In this document: one piece after another, positions 1 through 7,807 of the stretch
How the letters are laid out: each line of letters starts with the position of its first letter
How positions within the stretch are numbered: position 1 is the stretch's first letter
Origin: Cutibacterium avidum ATCC 25577
GTDB taxonomy: Bacteria > Actinomycetota > Actinomycetes > Propionibacteriales > Propionibacteriaceae
NCBI RefSeq assembly: GCF_000227295.1
Contig: NZ_JH165054.1
Location: 1,486,550 to 1,550,549 of the forward strand
Reading direction: 5' to 3'
Length of the DNA: 64,000 bases
Notes under the pieces: generated by a model
What the model was told of the DNA's origin: nothing
Seen by the model: the letters and a program-made list of their open reading frames with translations, nothing else
Database searches by the model: none
Translations under genes and position numbers: made by a program

Positions 1-315
1 TTCACTGACGCTGGCCGACGCGCTCTCGAGGAGGCGACATGGCGGGTCAGAGAGGCGAGCGACCGCGTCGGGACGCGACTGGAAGGGCCGTCCCTGGAGC
101 GAGCAGTGACGGGGGAGTTGACGAGTGAGCCGGTGGTGCGAGGAGCGATCCAGGTGCCCACCTCGGGTGTGCCCCTGGTCTTCGGTCCGGATCATCCGAC
201 GACCGGTGGGTACCCAGTTATCGGGGTTGTCGACCCCGACGACGCAGACCGTCTTGCCCAGGCCCGAGCCGGGGTCGTCGTGAGGTTTCGGATGTCATCG
301 CAGCCGTGGCGATGA
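1..315 (+). CDS. pxpC: 5-oxoprolinase subunit C (biotin-dependent carboxyltransferase family), C-terminal fragment
   Basis: Only the last 104 codons are inside the window; the gene begins upstream. Frame 1 is open from base 1 to TGA at 313-315. The visible part has the SDRVGTRLEGP motif near residues 21-31 and the end-of-domain run GAIQVPTSGVPLVFGPD followed by HPTTGGYPVIGVV. Both are typical of the KipA/PxpC/allophanate-hydrolase-subunit-2 carboxyltransferase fold. In characterised members this subunit works with PxpA and PxpB in ATP-dependent opening of 5-oxoproline. The partner genes would lie upstream and cannot be seen, so the exact substrate is inferred from the family. Confidence 0.85.
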   Translation, partial: FTDAGRRALEEATWRVREASDRVGTRLEGPSLERAVTGELTSEPVVRGAIQVPTSGVPLVFGPDHPTTGGYPVIGVVDPDDADRLAQARAGVVVRFRMSSQPWR

Positions 316-386
316 CACGTTCCCGGGATAATCCGCCGGGGTATCATCGGCCCTTGCCCTAACCTCTTCGCCCCCTAGGAGACCTC

Positions 387-1874
387 TTGTCGTCCGAGCA
401 ATCGCCAGTCGTGGACGTCGATCGCCTTGCCCGGGACCGAGATGGAAATGTCGTCACCGAGAAGCAGGCATGGAGCGCTCTGTGGGCCCTCCTCGTTGGC
501 TTCTTCATGATCCTCGTTGACACGTCGATCGTCACGACCGCACTGCCAGCGACCATCCGCGCCCTCAACGCCAATCTCAACCACGGCGTGTGGATCACCA
601 GTGTCTATCTGCTCACCTACGCCGTCCCGCTGCTGATCACCGGACGTATGGGTGACCGGTGGGGCCCGCGTCGCATGTACCTCATTGGCATGATCGTCTT
701 CGGAGTTTCCTCGCTGGCTTGTGGTCTCTCCCCGACGATCGAGGCTCTCATCGCCGCTCGTGCGGTTCAGGGAATCGGTGCTGCCCTCATGACCCCGCAG
801 TCCCTGTCGATGATCACCCGACTCTTCCCACCGGAGAAGCGCGGCGCCGCCATGGGCCTGTGGGGAGCCACGGCAGGTGTGGCCAGCTTCGTCGGCCCGG
901 TCCTCGGCGGCATTCTCGTCGACACCCTGGGCTGGGAGTGGATCTTCTTCGTCAACGTTCCGATCACCATCATCGGGCTGTGGCTGGCCATCCGAAACGT
1001 CCCTGCCCTGGAGACTCATGGTCACGCCTTTGACTGGTTGGGCGTCATCCTGTCGGGTATCGGCATGACCTTGCTCGTCTTCGGTATTCAGGAGGGCGAG
1101 CAGTACAACTGGGGGACGATCACCGGCATCATTTCCGTACCCCTGCTCGTCATCCTCGGCGTGGTTTTCATGGTGCTCTTCGTGGTCTCCCAGACCGAAT
1201 GGGCGCAGGACCATCTGCACGCTCACGCCAGCGACTTCGAACCACTGGTTCCGCTGCGTCTGTTCACCAAGCGCAACTTCACCCTCGCCAATATCGCGAT
1301 CTTCCTGGTCGGCATGCTCGTGACTGCCTACTTCATGCCGACCACTGTGTACCTGCAGAACGTGCGTGGCAAGTCCCCGACGATCGCCGCCCTGCTGCTC
1401 ATACCCACCGCCGTCTTCTCTGGTGCGCTGTCTCCGGTGGTTGGACGGGTGCTCCAGCGCCGCTCGTCGGGGCGAATGGCCACCATCGGCGTGGCTCTCT
1501 ACGTGATTGCCTCGATCGGATGGTGGCTGTTCATGGTGCCGTCAACTGGGGTGTGGGTCTTCCTGCTGCTGTCGGTCGTCACCGGTATCGGTTCGGCCAT
1601 GATGTGGAGCCCGATCTCGCTGGTGGGCACTGACAATCTCGGTCAGGCTGACGCCGGAGCCGGTTCAGGAGTCTTCAACGCGACTCGTCAGGTCGGTTCG
1701 GCCCTTGGCTCGGCCCTCATCGCCATGATGATGGATGCTCGAATCATGGCTCGTCATGACCTGGGGCGAGGGCTCGGCGAGTCGATGTTCATCACCATCA
1801 TCGCCGGCACGATCTGCGTCATCGTCTGCGCCTTCTTCGCGAACTTCCAGCGGTCATCTCAGCACAATTCCTGA
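387..1874 (+). CDS. MFS transporter, DHA2 (14-TM drug:H+ antiporter) family
   Basis: A 495-residue integral membrane protein of the EmrB/QacA type. Motif D1 is at about 44-54 (VDTSIVTTALP), motif A at 86-96 (GRMGDRWGPRR), and a motif-C-like GPVLGGILVD occurs near 171-180. The length fits fourteen membrane segments. The start is TTG at 387, supported by AGGAG at 377-381 five bases upstream; no better-placed ATG is nearby. It probably exports hydrophobic drugs or metabolites by proton antiport, but the substrate cannot be read from sequence. No regulator gene is adjacent. Confidence 0.88.
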   Translation: MSSEQSPVVDVDRLARDRDGNVVTEKQAWSALWALLVGFFMILVDTSIVTTALPATIRALNANLNHGVWITSVYLLTYAVPLLITGRMGDRWGPRRMYLIGMIVFGVSSLACGLSPTIEALIAARAVQGIGAALMTPQSLSMITRLFPPEKRGAAMGLWGATAGVASFVGPVLGGILVDTLGWEWIFFVNVPITIIGLWLAIRNVPALETHGHAFDWLGVILSGIGMTLLVFGIQEGEQYNWGTITGIISVPLLVILGVVFMVLFVVSQTEWAQDHLHAHASDFEPLVPLRLFTKRNFTLANIAIFLVGMLVTAYFMPTTVYLQNVRGKSPTIAALLLIPTAVFSGALSPVVGRVLQRRSSGRMATIGVALYVIASIGWWLFMVPSTGVWVFLLLSVVTGIGSAMMWSPISLVGTDNLGQADAGAGSGVFNATRQVGSALGSALIAMMMDARIMARHDLGRGLGESMFITIIAGTICVIVCAFFANFQRSSQHNS

Positions 1875-1941
1875 CGACAATCCTGTGTGAGGCAGGTGTA
1901 CGGCGTCGGGGTGCCTTTCGCTCGCCCCGTAGGATGACCAC

Positions 1942-2841
1942 ATGAAGATTGCCATCGGAGGGTTTGCCGGTCTCATCGGCACAGCGCTGGTTCAGCGGCT
2001 GCGCAAGGAGGGGCATGACGTCGTCACACTGACACGTCATGAAGCCATCCAATCCTCTGACCGCAGGTGGGATCTCGACACCTTGTCCATCGCCCCGCCA
2101 TTCCTCGACGATGTTGACGCCGTGGTGAATCTGGCTGGAGCCCCCATCGCCGGGGGACGCTGGACCGACGAACGCAAGACCCGCATTTTGGCATCTCGTA
2201 TCGACTCGACTCGTCTCATCGTGCGAGCCCTGGCATCCTCGCCACGCTGCCGGATTTTTATCAACGGATCGGCCGTTGGCTATTACGGCCCTGGTGGTGA
2301 TGAATGGCTCGACGAGAATGACCCCGCCGGCGAAGGGTTCCTGGCCGAGGTCTGCCAGCGGTGGGAAGCAGCCGCGTGCGCCGCTCCCGAGGGAGTGCGC
2401 GTGGCAACCCTGCGTACCGGTCACGTCATGAGCTCGTTCGGCGGCATCCTCGGCAAGGAGCGCCCGCTCTTCCGGCTCGGATTGGGCGGCACGATCGGTG
2501 ACGGCAGCCAGTACATGTCGTGGATCAGCCTCCATGACCATGTGTCGGCCATGGTGCGGATCCTCACTGACGATTCCATCAGTGGACCGGTCAACCTCGT
2601 CGGACCGAATCCATGCACCAATGCCGAGTTCACGAAAACCCTGGCCAAGGCGATGCACCGGCCGTCAGCGCTGCCTTTCCCGACCCCGGCGGCGAAGATG
2701 ATCTTCGGGTCCCAGCTCGTCGATGAGGCGCTGTGCTCCGGGCAGAGGGTCAAACCCGCCAAACTCCTTGATCACGGGTTCGAGTTCCGCGACACCTCCA
2801 TCACCGAGTCAATTACCTTAGCACTTGCAGGACGCCGATGA
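1942..2841 (+). CDS. TIGR01777/SDR39U1-type NAD(P)-dependent epimerase
   Basis: A 299-residue extended short-chain dehydrogenase. The N-terminal nucleotide loop reads GGFAGLIG (residues 7-14) where most relatives have GATGFIG or GGTGLIG. The active-site region contains the SAVGYYG segment. The C-terminal 45 residues (PTPAAKMIFGSQLVDEA onward) match the DUF1731-type tail of this subfamily. Family members are cytosolic NAD(P) oxidoreductases or epimerases of uncertain substrate (YfcH, SDR39U1). The gene overlaps the rhomboid start by four bases, which implies coupled translation. Confidence 0.85.
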   Translation: MKIAIGGFAGLIGTALVQRLRKEGHDVVTLTRHEAIQSSDRRWDLDTLSIAPPFLDDVDAVVNLAGAPIAGGRWTDERKTRILASRIDSTRLIVRALASSPRCRIFINGSAVGYYGPGGDEWLDENDPAGEGFLAEVCQRWEAAACAAPEGVRVATLRTGHVMSSFGGILGKERPLFRLGLGGTIGDGSQYMSWISLHDHVSAMVRILTDDSISGPVNLVGPNPCTNAEFTKTLAKAMHRPSALPFPTPAAKMIFGSQLVDEALCSGQRVKPAKLLDHGFEFRDTSITESITLALAGRR

Positions 2842-3740
2842 GCCAGAACAACCAACGTCCCGACAACTTTTCCCGCCCCGACGAGTGGGGTTCATGGGAG
2901 GACGAGCCGAAACATGACGAACCCTCCTGGGCGCCTCCGCAGCCAGACTCCGGGCACGCAGAAAGGACGTCGAGACCAGGGTCCGAGCCATATCGCTCGG
3001 CGGAGGTCGATCCCTCGTGGGAAGCGCCCTCGGCGTCGTACCAGCAGGCAGCTCCCAGGCCTGTTGCCCGCGTGAAGCGACGCAGTGACGTCCCGGCGGT
3101 GACGTGGACCCTCATCGGTATCTGTTTCCTGGTGTGGGCCGGGGAGTGGGTCAGCCCTCAGATCCGCGACGCCGTCGTCCTGGCGCCCTTCCAGGGGTTC
3201 CACGAGCCCTGGCGATTCGTCACATCGATGTTCGGGCACGCGCTGAGCATCCTCCACATCGGCTTCAACATGTACGCCCTGTGGGCCTTGGGGCGGTCGC
3301 TGGAGCCCTTCCTGGGACGAGCCCGGTTTCTCGCCGCCTACCTGATGTCCGGTCTGGGCGGAGGAGTGTTGTTCTGCCTGATGGCCTCCCCACATGGTGA
3401 TGGGAGATTCCTGCCGAACATGAATGACGGCGTCGTCGGCGCATCCGGCGCGATCTTCGGCCTGTTCGGAGTGCTGCTCATCGTGCAGCGCAGGCTCGGG
3501 GCGTCGACCCGCGACCTATGGATCGTGCTGGCCATCAATGCGGCACTGCTCTTCTTCATCTCCGGGATCGCATGGCAGGCCCATCTCGGCGGATTCATCG
3601 TCGGGCTGGCGTGTGGAGTCATCTTCTTCGAAGATCCCAAGCGCGTTCAGGCTGGCAAGTCCCCGCAGACCTGGCCGAGGATGGCAATGTTGCTGGTCGT
3701 TCTCGTGATCTTGGTGCTGCTGAAGTACTACCTGCTCTGA
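2838..3740 (+). CDS. rhomboid family intramembrane serine protease
   Basis: A 300-residue protein with an 85-residue hydrophilic acidic, Pro-rich N-terminal tail, followed by six membrane segments. Rhomboid landmarks are present: HIGFNMYALW at 140-149 (oxyanion His and Asn), GASGAIFG at 201-208 with nucleophile Ser203, and AHLGGFIVG with catalytic His249. It should cleave transmembrane substrates within the bilayer; the substrate is unknown. The long soluble tail may bind partners. The start ATG overlaps the preceding stop (ATGA). Confidence 0.92.
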   Translation: MSQNNQRPDNFSRPDEWGSWEDEPKHDEPSWAPPQPDSGHAERTSRPGSEPYRSAEVDPSWEAPSASYQQAAPRPVARVKRRSDVPAVTWTLIGICFLVWAGEWVSPQIRDAVVLAPFQGFHEPWRFVTSMFGHALSILHIGFNMYALWALGRSLEPFLGRARFLAAYLMSGLGGGVLFCLMASPHGDGRFLPNMNDGVVGASGAIFGLFGVLLIVQRRLGASTRDLWIVLAINAALLFFISGIAWQAHLGGFIVGLACGVIFFEDPKRVQAGKSPQTWPRMAMLLVVLVILVLLKYYLL

Positions 3741-3782
3741 GCTAATCGAGTAGGTCAGTTGGGTGAGCTGGTGGCCAGGGGG

Positions 3783-4376
3783 TCAATCCTCCACACCCAT
3801 CACCTCGCCGTAGAGACGGCTGGTGTGCAGCGCGATGTAGTTGATCTCGGCCTTCGTCAGCTCGTCGCCAACCGCCGTCGAGATACGTTCGGCCACCGTG
3901 AGGGCCGCCGAGGTGGCTGCCGGATAGCGGTCCGACATGAGACCCATGATGTCCAGGTCAATGTGGGAGAGCTGCTTGTTATCCGCGGCCCGAGCGAACA
4001 GATAACGAAGATGCGTGACGAATCGTGAGGCACTCATGGACGACCGGTCGATCTTGACCTGCCAGAGCTCCTCGAGCTCGGTGAAGACCTCCGAGATCGC
4101 CTGAGTCATCGTCACGGTGCGCGACACACCCTTGCCATCCCACTGATGGTTGATGAAATGCAGCGCAAATGCCACCCACTCCTCGGGTTGCAGGTGGATG
4201 CCGAGAGTACCGTCGACGATCTCCCCGCGGTGTCGGCCAAAACCGATACCGCGGGCATTGACGACCATCTCCGTGCCGGAGCGGTCGACGCCGAGAAGGA
4301 CGTTGTTGTTGTAGACCTTCTTGACGACGACCTGCTCGGGGCTGAGCTCGGTTAGGGGATGCTCCGGAGGAAGCAC
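3783..4376 (-). CDS. BglG/LicT-type transcription antiterminator with CAT domain and a single PRD
   Basis: A 197-residue protein. Residues about 15-58 are a CAT RNA-binding domain (KKVYNNNVLLGVDRSG, then EMVVNARGIGFGRHRGE). Family members are about 275-285 residues, with CAT followed by PRD1 and PRD2. Here CAT runs almost directly into EEWVAFALHFINHQ, which aligns with the extreme end of PRD1, and then into a complete PRD2 containing SRFVTHLRYLFAR. About 80 residues of PRD1 are missing without a frameshift. Start is GTG, four bases after the EIIA stop, with AGGA inside the end of EIIA. It is the last gene of the nanE-PTS operon and probably acts on the RAT-like element upstream of nanE. Confidence 0.87.
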   Translation of the reverse strand: MLPPEHPLTELSPEQVVVKKVYNNNVLLGVDRSGTEMVVNARGIGFGRHRGEIVDGTLGIHLQPEEWVAFALHFINHQWDGKGVSRTVTMTQAISEVFTELEELWQVKIDRSSMSASRFVTHLRYLFARAADNKQLSHIDLDIMGLMSDRYPAATSAALTVAERISTAVGDELTKAEINYIALHTSRLYGEVMGVED

Positions 4377-4380
4377 TGCG

Positions 4381-4854
4381 TCATCCTGCGGTGACAGTCA
4401 GCACCGCCGCCGGATCGTCGCTGCACTCGGAGACGGTGAAGTCGGACGCATTCGTGATGACCACGGGAGAGATCATCGACGGCACCCGCGGCGTGACGGC
4501 GTCGAGGTCGACGGTCAGGAGCGGGTCGCCAACGCTGACGGTATCGCCCTCATGGACATGGACGGTGAACCCGTCGCCCTTGAGCTCGACGGTGTCGATG
4601 CCGATGTGCACGAGGATCTCGGCGCCATTGCCAGCCTTGAGACCGACGGCGTGCAGGGTCGGGGCCACCAGGGTGACCTCGCCGTCGATGGGAGAGGTGA
4701 ACTCTCCCGAGGTCGGGTCAACCGCGAACCCGGGGCCCATGTGCTGGCCGGCGAAGACTGGGTCTGGAACGTCCGTGATGTCCAGAATGGTTCCCGAGAC
4801 GGGCACTGCGACCTTCAGGGTTTCGTCCTTGTGGCGTTTGTGGAAGAGGGACAT
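4381..4854 (-). CDS. PTS glucose-type EIIA component
   Basis: A 157-residue soluble phosphocarrier of the Crr/EIIA-Glc fold. The phospho-accepting His83 lies in LVHIGIDTVELKG, and the supporting His68 lies in APTLHAVGL. It passes phosphate from HPr to the EIIB domain encoded by the upstream neighbour. The gene starts 11 bases after the EIICB stop and ends four bases before the antiterminator start, so the three genes are almost certainly one transcript. In related systems EIIA also takes part in regulatory protein contacts; nothing here proves that. Confidence 0.92.
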   Translation of the reverse strand: MSLFHKRHKDETLKVAVPVSGTILDITDVPDPVFAGQHMGPGFAVDPTSGEFTSPIDGEVTLVAPTLHAVGLKAGNGAEILVHIGIDTVELKGDGFTVHVHEGDTVSVGDPLLTVDLDAVTPRVPSMISPVVITNASDFTVSECSDDPAAVLTVTAG

Positions 4855-4865
4855 GTCGATGCCTT

Positions 4866-6404
4866 TCAGTCGTCGATTCCGAGCTGGGCGTTGATGGCGT
4901 TCTTGTAGAGGACGGCCTTCGCACCATAGACGGCTTGGACGCCGCCGCCGACCTCGAAGACCTCGGTCGCTCCCAAGTTCTTGAGCTTGGCCTTGTCGAC
5001 TTGGTCAGCCGTCTTCACCGAGACGCGCAGGCGGGTGATGCATGCATCGACATCCTCGATGTTCTCAGGGCCACCCAGGGCGGCGATGATCTGCGTCGCT
5101 CCCTCCTCAATACCGTCATTTCGTCGTTCGGACTTCTCAGCGGGCTTCTCCTTGGACTTGCCACCGTTCGGCGCGGCCGCAGCCATGGTGTCCTCGAGGT
5201 GCCCCGGGGTTGCGATCTTGAACTTCTTGACGAAGAACATGAACGAGAAGTAGTAGAGGGCGAACCAGATGGCTCCGATCGGCAGGACGTACAACCAGTG
5301 TGTCTTGGACTCACCCTGCAGGACGCCGAACAGCAGGTAGTCGATTGCGCCACCGGAGAAGGTGTTGCCGATGCGGATGTTCATGAGGTCGGCGACGAGG
5401 AAAGAGATGCCATCCAGGACGGAGTGGAACACGTAGAGCAGGGGAGCCACGAAGAGGAACATGTACTCGATCGGCTCGGTGATTCCCGTCAGGAAGGAGG
5501 TGAAGGCCACCGAGGCGAACAGGCCGGTGTACTTGGCGCGACGTCCCTTCGGCACACACTGCCACATCGCCAGACACGCGCCCGGCAGACCGAACATCAT
5601 GGTCGCGAAGCGACCTGCGAAGTACTTGGTCGAATGGGTGAACAGCCCGACGTGGTTCGGGTCAGCAAGCTGAGCGAAGAAGATCTTCTGGGCACCGACG
5701 GCAGTCTGCCCGGCGACGACCTCAGAACCACCCAGAGGGGTGTACCAGAACATCGGGTAAATCATGTGGTGCAGACCAACGGCGCCTGCCAGACGCATCA
5801 GGAAGCCGTAGAAGAAGGTGCCGATGACTCCCCATCCGGCGATCGCGGTGCCGGCCGACACCATTCCGGCCTGGACCGGCGGCCATACCAGGAAGAAAAA
5901 TGCGCCAATGATGATTCCGGCGAAGGCTGTGACGATCGGGACGAAGCGCGAGCCGCCGAAGAAGCCGAGGAAGGCTGGCAGCTCAATGTTGTGGTAACGG
6001 TTGTGGAGCCACACGGCGACGGCACCGATGACGAGTGAACCGATGACGCCGGTGTCAATCGTCCGGTCGGGGTTGCTCGAGAGCGAAACGAGCGCCTTGG
6101 TGGTGGCTGTCATGACGAGGAAGCCGGTGATGCCCGCGAGCGCGGCAGTTCCCTTGTCACGTTTCGCCAGGCCGATACACAGACCGATCGACAGCAGCAG
6201 AGCGAGGTTCTCGAAGATGACACTTCCAGCTGCGCTCATCACCTGGAAGATGTCCTGGAGAATCGGATTGCCGAGAGCGGGGTAGCTCTTGACGGTGGTG
6301 GGGTTGGACAACGCACCACCAATGCCCAGCAACAGGCCAGCCGCTGGGAGGATGGCGATCGGCAGCATGAAGGCCTTGCCGATCTTCTGCAGGGTCTTGA
6401 ACAT
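4866..6404 (-). CDS. PTS transporter EIICB (glucose / N-acetylglucosamine class)
   Basis: A 512-residue membrane permease. The N-terminal EIIC domain begins MFKTLQKIGKAFMLPIAILP and spans to about residue 400. The EIIB domain fills the last 80 residues, with phosphorylated Cys455 in DVDACITRLRV. The start ATG at 6404 lies one base after the nanE stop; an open extension further upstream overlaps nanE and is not used. Sharing an operon with ManNAc-6-P epimerase suggests an amino sugar such as N-acetylmannosamine or GlcNAc rather than glucose. That specificity is inference from context. Confidence 0.9.
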   Translation of the reverse strand: MFKTLQKIGKAFMLPIAILPAAGLLLGIGGALSNPTTVKSYPALGNPILQDIFQVMSAAGSVIFENLALLLSIGLCIGLAKRDKGTAALAGITGFLVMTATTKALVSLSSNPDRTIDTGVIGSLVIGAVAVWLHNRYHNIELPAFLGFFGGSRFVPIVTAFAGIIIGAFFFLVWPPVQAGMVSAGTAIAGWGVIGTFFYGFLMRLAGAVGLHHMIYPMFWYTPLGGSEVVAGQTAVGAQKIFFAQLADPNHVGLFTHSTKYFAGRFATMMFGLPGACLAMWQCVPKGRRAKYTGLFASVAFTSFLTGITEPIEYMFLFVAPLLYVFHSVLDGISFLVADLMNIRIGNTFSGGAIDYLLFGVLQGESKTHWLYVLPIGAIWFALYYFSFMFFVKKFKIATPGHLEDTMAAAAPNGGKSKEKPAEKSERRNDGIEEGATQIIAALGGPENIEDVDACITRLRVSVKTADQVDKAKLKNLGATEVFEVGGGVQAVYGAKAVLYKNAINAQLGIDD

Positions 6405-6405
6405 G

Positions 6406-7122
6406 TCAGTTCTCCGAGGGGGTTTGGGCGGCGCGAGCGCGAATCGCGTCGACGAATCGGGTACAGATCTGGGCAGGACGGGTGATTGCACCCCCGACGA
6501 CGACGGCGTGGGCTCCGCAGTTGAGGGCGTCGACCGCCAGGTCAGGGGTTGAGATGTTGCCCTCCGCGATGACGGGGATGGACAGGTCCGCAGCCAGACG
6601 ACGCACCAGCTCGAGGTTGGGTACTGGTGAGTTCGCAGAGGCGGCGGTGTAACCGGAGAGGGTGGTTCCGACCAGGTCGACTCCGCACTTCGCGGCCGTG
6701 ACTGCTTCGTCATAGGTGGAGATGTCGGCCATCAGGACGGCGGTGGGATGGGCTTTGCGAATCTGAGCGATGAGGTCGGGCGTGGAGACATCATTTGGAT
6801 GGATGCGGTCGGTGGCGTCGAAGGCGATGATGTCGGCTCCGGCGTACAGGACCGCCTCGACGTCGTCAAGGGCCGGGGTGATGTAGGGCTCGTAACCGTC
6901 GTATTCCCTCTTGAGCAGGCCGATCACCGGCAATGGGACGACTGCTCGGATCTCCTTGATGTCGCGAACCGAGTTGGCGCGAATGCCGATGGCCCCGCTC
7001 TGCGCAGCCCCAGTTGCGAACAGAGGCATGACGCCACCGTTCTCGGAATACATGGGTTCGCCAGGTAATGCCTGGCAGGAGACGACGAGTCCCTTTTCCA
7101 AGGACTGCACCAATGGATTCAT
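6406..7122 (-). CDS. nanE: N-acylglucosamine-6-phosphate 2-epimerase
   Basis: A 238-residue TIM-barrel enzyme of the NanE family. It contains GAIGIRANSVRDIKEI near the N terminus, PVIGLLKREYDG, a DIIAFDATDR strand and the phosphate-loop-like VVVGGAITRP close to the C terminus. It converts ManNAc-6-phosphate to GlcNAc-6-phosphate. The chosen ATG at 7122 follows GGAGGTGCTC directly, a good ribosome site; an upstream in-frame start would be 13 codons longer and lacks one. It is the first gene of the PTS operon. No nanA or nagAB genes are in this window. Confidence 0.9.
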   Translation of the reverse strand: MNPLVQSLEKGLVVSCQALPGEPMYSENGGVMPLFATGAAQSGAIGIRANSVRDIKEIRAVVPLPVIGLLKREYDGYEPYITPALDDVEAVLYAGADIIAFDATDRIHPNDVSTPDLIAQIRKAHPTAVLMADISTYDEAVTAAKCGVDLVGTTLSGYTAASANSPVPNLELVRRLAADLSIPVIAEGNISTPDLAVDALNCGAHAVVVGGAITRPAQICTRFVDAIRARAAQTPSEN

Positions 7123-7142
7123 GAGCACCTCCGGCAACGTGG

Positions 7143-7175
7143 AATACCGGGGTGGACGCACTCGTGCCCCCCGGT
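7143..7175 (-). terminator. terminator-like hairpin partly competing with the RAT (attenuator)
   Basis: Directly after the RAT, ACCGGGG (7169-7175) pairs with CCCCGGT (7146-7152) around an inner GCAC-GA-GTGC hairpin. The 3' flank GGTATT can instead pair with AATACC inside the RAT 3' arm (7182-7187), so the two folds compete. The run of U after the stem is poor (ATTCC), which weakens the call as an intrinsic terminator. The nanE start codon lies about 20 bases further on. Confidence 0.4.
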
Positions 7176-7212
7176 GGATCAGGTATTGCCGAAAGTCACA
7201 AGCCTGAGATCC
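7176..7212 (-). promoter_or_regulatory. RAT-like ribonucleic antiterminator stem-loop in the nanE leader
   Basis: In the nanE transcript the leader reads GGATCTCAGGCTTGTGAC, then TTTCGGCAATACCTGATCC. Outer arms GGAT..CAGG (7203-7212, with a CT bulge) pair with CCTGATCC (7176-7183). The interior keeps the asymmetric core seen in sacB/lic RATs as I remember them (GG.TTGTGAC and GGCAA.ACC), but with a shorter apical loop. This is the binding site expected for a CAT-domain antiterminator, and such a protein is encoded three genes downstream. Confidence 0.62.
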
Positions 7213-7270
7213 ATGAAATGTTGCAGGAACCCTAGCACAGCCCTGGTAGAGCGCTGCTAGGCGGGGTGCG

Positions 7271-7807
7271 TCACTGGTTGAGGAGGGTCAGGTCCACCAC
7301 GACGTCAGCGAGGTGCTCAGGGTGGTGACGAACCTGGTGCAGCCTCTCCTGGGCGGCCCACATGGCCCACGAGTCGACGAAGAACTCGTCACGTCCGAGG
7401 GCACGATCGCGGCGTGCGTCGTAGGGGCAGGAACACCACACAGCCATCGAGGCATGCTTGGCATTCGTCGCCGTGAGAACCCCACAACCTTCGATCACAA
7501 GGGGACGATAAGCGTCGAGGCTGACCTCCTCGGCAAAGCGATCCCGGTACCAGTCCCAGCGTTGGTAGCGGTTCCTGATGACGAGCTCGCCCAAGTCCCA
7601 CACTGCTGACAGCCCGGTCCAGCCGGGGTAGAGGTCGTCGCCATGGACGAGCTGGGCATCCGGGCTCAACTCGGCGACGCGGTCGGCAAGGGTCGTCTTC
7701 CCTGACCCCGAACCGCCATCGATGAGAACAACTGGCCGCCCTGACGTGGCGCCGATGTGTCCGGCAATGACCTGGGCAGCGGCAACGCTTCCTGCGATCG
7801 TCTTCAC
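7271..7807 (-). CDS. P-loop uridine-kinase-like NTPase
   Basis: A 178-residue protein with a Walker A loop at about residues 31-39 (GGSGSGKTT), a later LVHGDDLYPGW segment that resembles the Asp-rich substrate site of uridine/pantothenate-type kinases, and VIEGCG at the second strand. It is probably a small-molecule kinase, but the substrate is not identifiable. Start is GTG, overlapping the mutY stop (GTGA). It is the last gene before the nanE attenuator, so some transcription may read into that leader. Confidence 0.72.
   Translation of the reverse strand: MKTIAGSVAAAQVIAGHIGATSGRPVVLIDGGSGSGKTTLADRVAELSPDAQLVHGDDLYPGWTGLSAVWDLGELVIRNRYQRWDWYRDRFAEEVSLDAYRPLVIEGCGVLTATNAKHASMAVWCSCPYDARRDRALGRDEFFVDSWAMWAAQERLHQVRHHPEHLADVVVDLTLLNQ

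Noticed and set aside
375-1226. 283-codon minus-strand open frame opposite the MFS transporter
   Set aside because: Antisense to a well-supported gene, His/Asp-rich translation and no ribosome site.
6405-6713. N-terminal extension of EIICB into nanE
   Set aside because: The extension is out of frame over conserved nanE and is Ser/Pro-rich; the real EIICB start MFKTLQ lies at 6404 right after the nanE stop.
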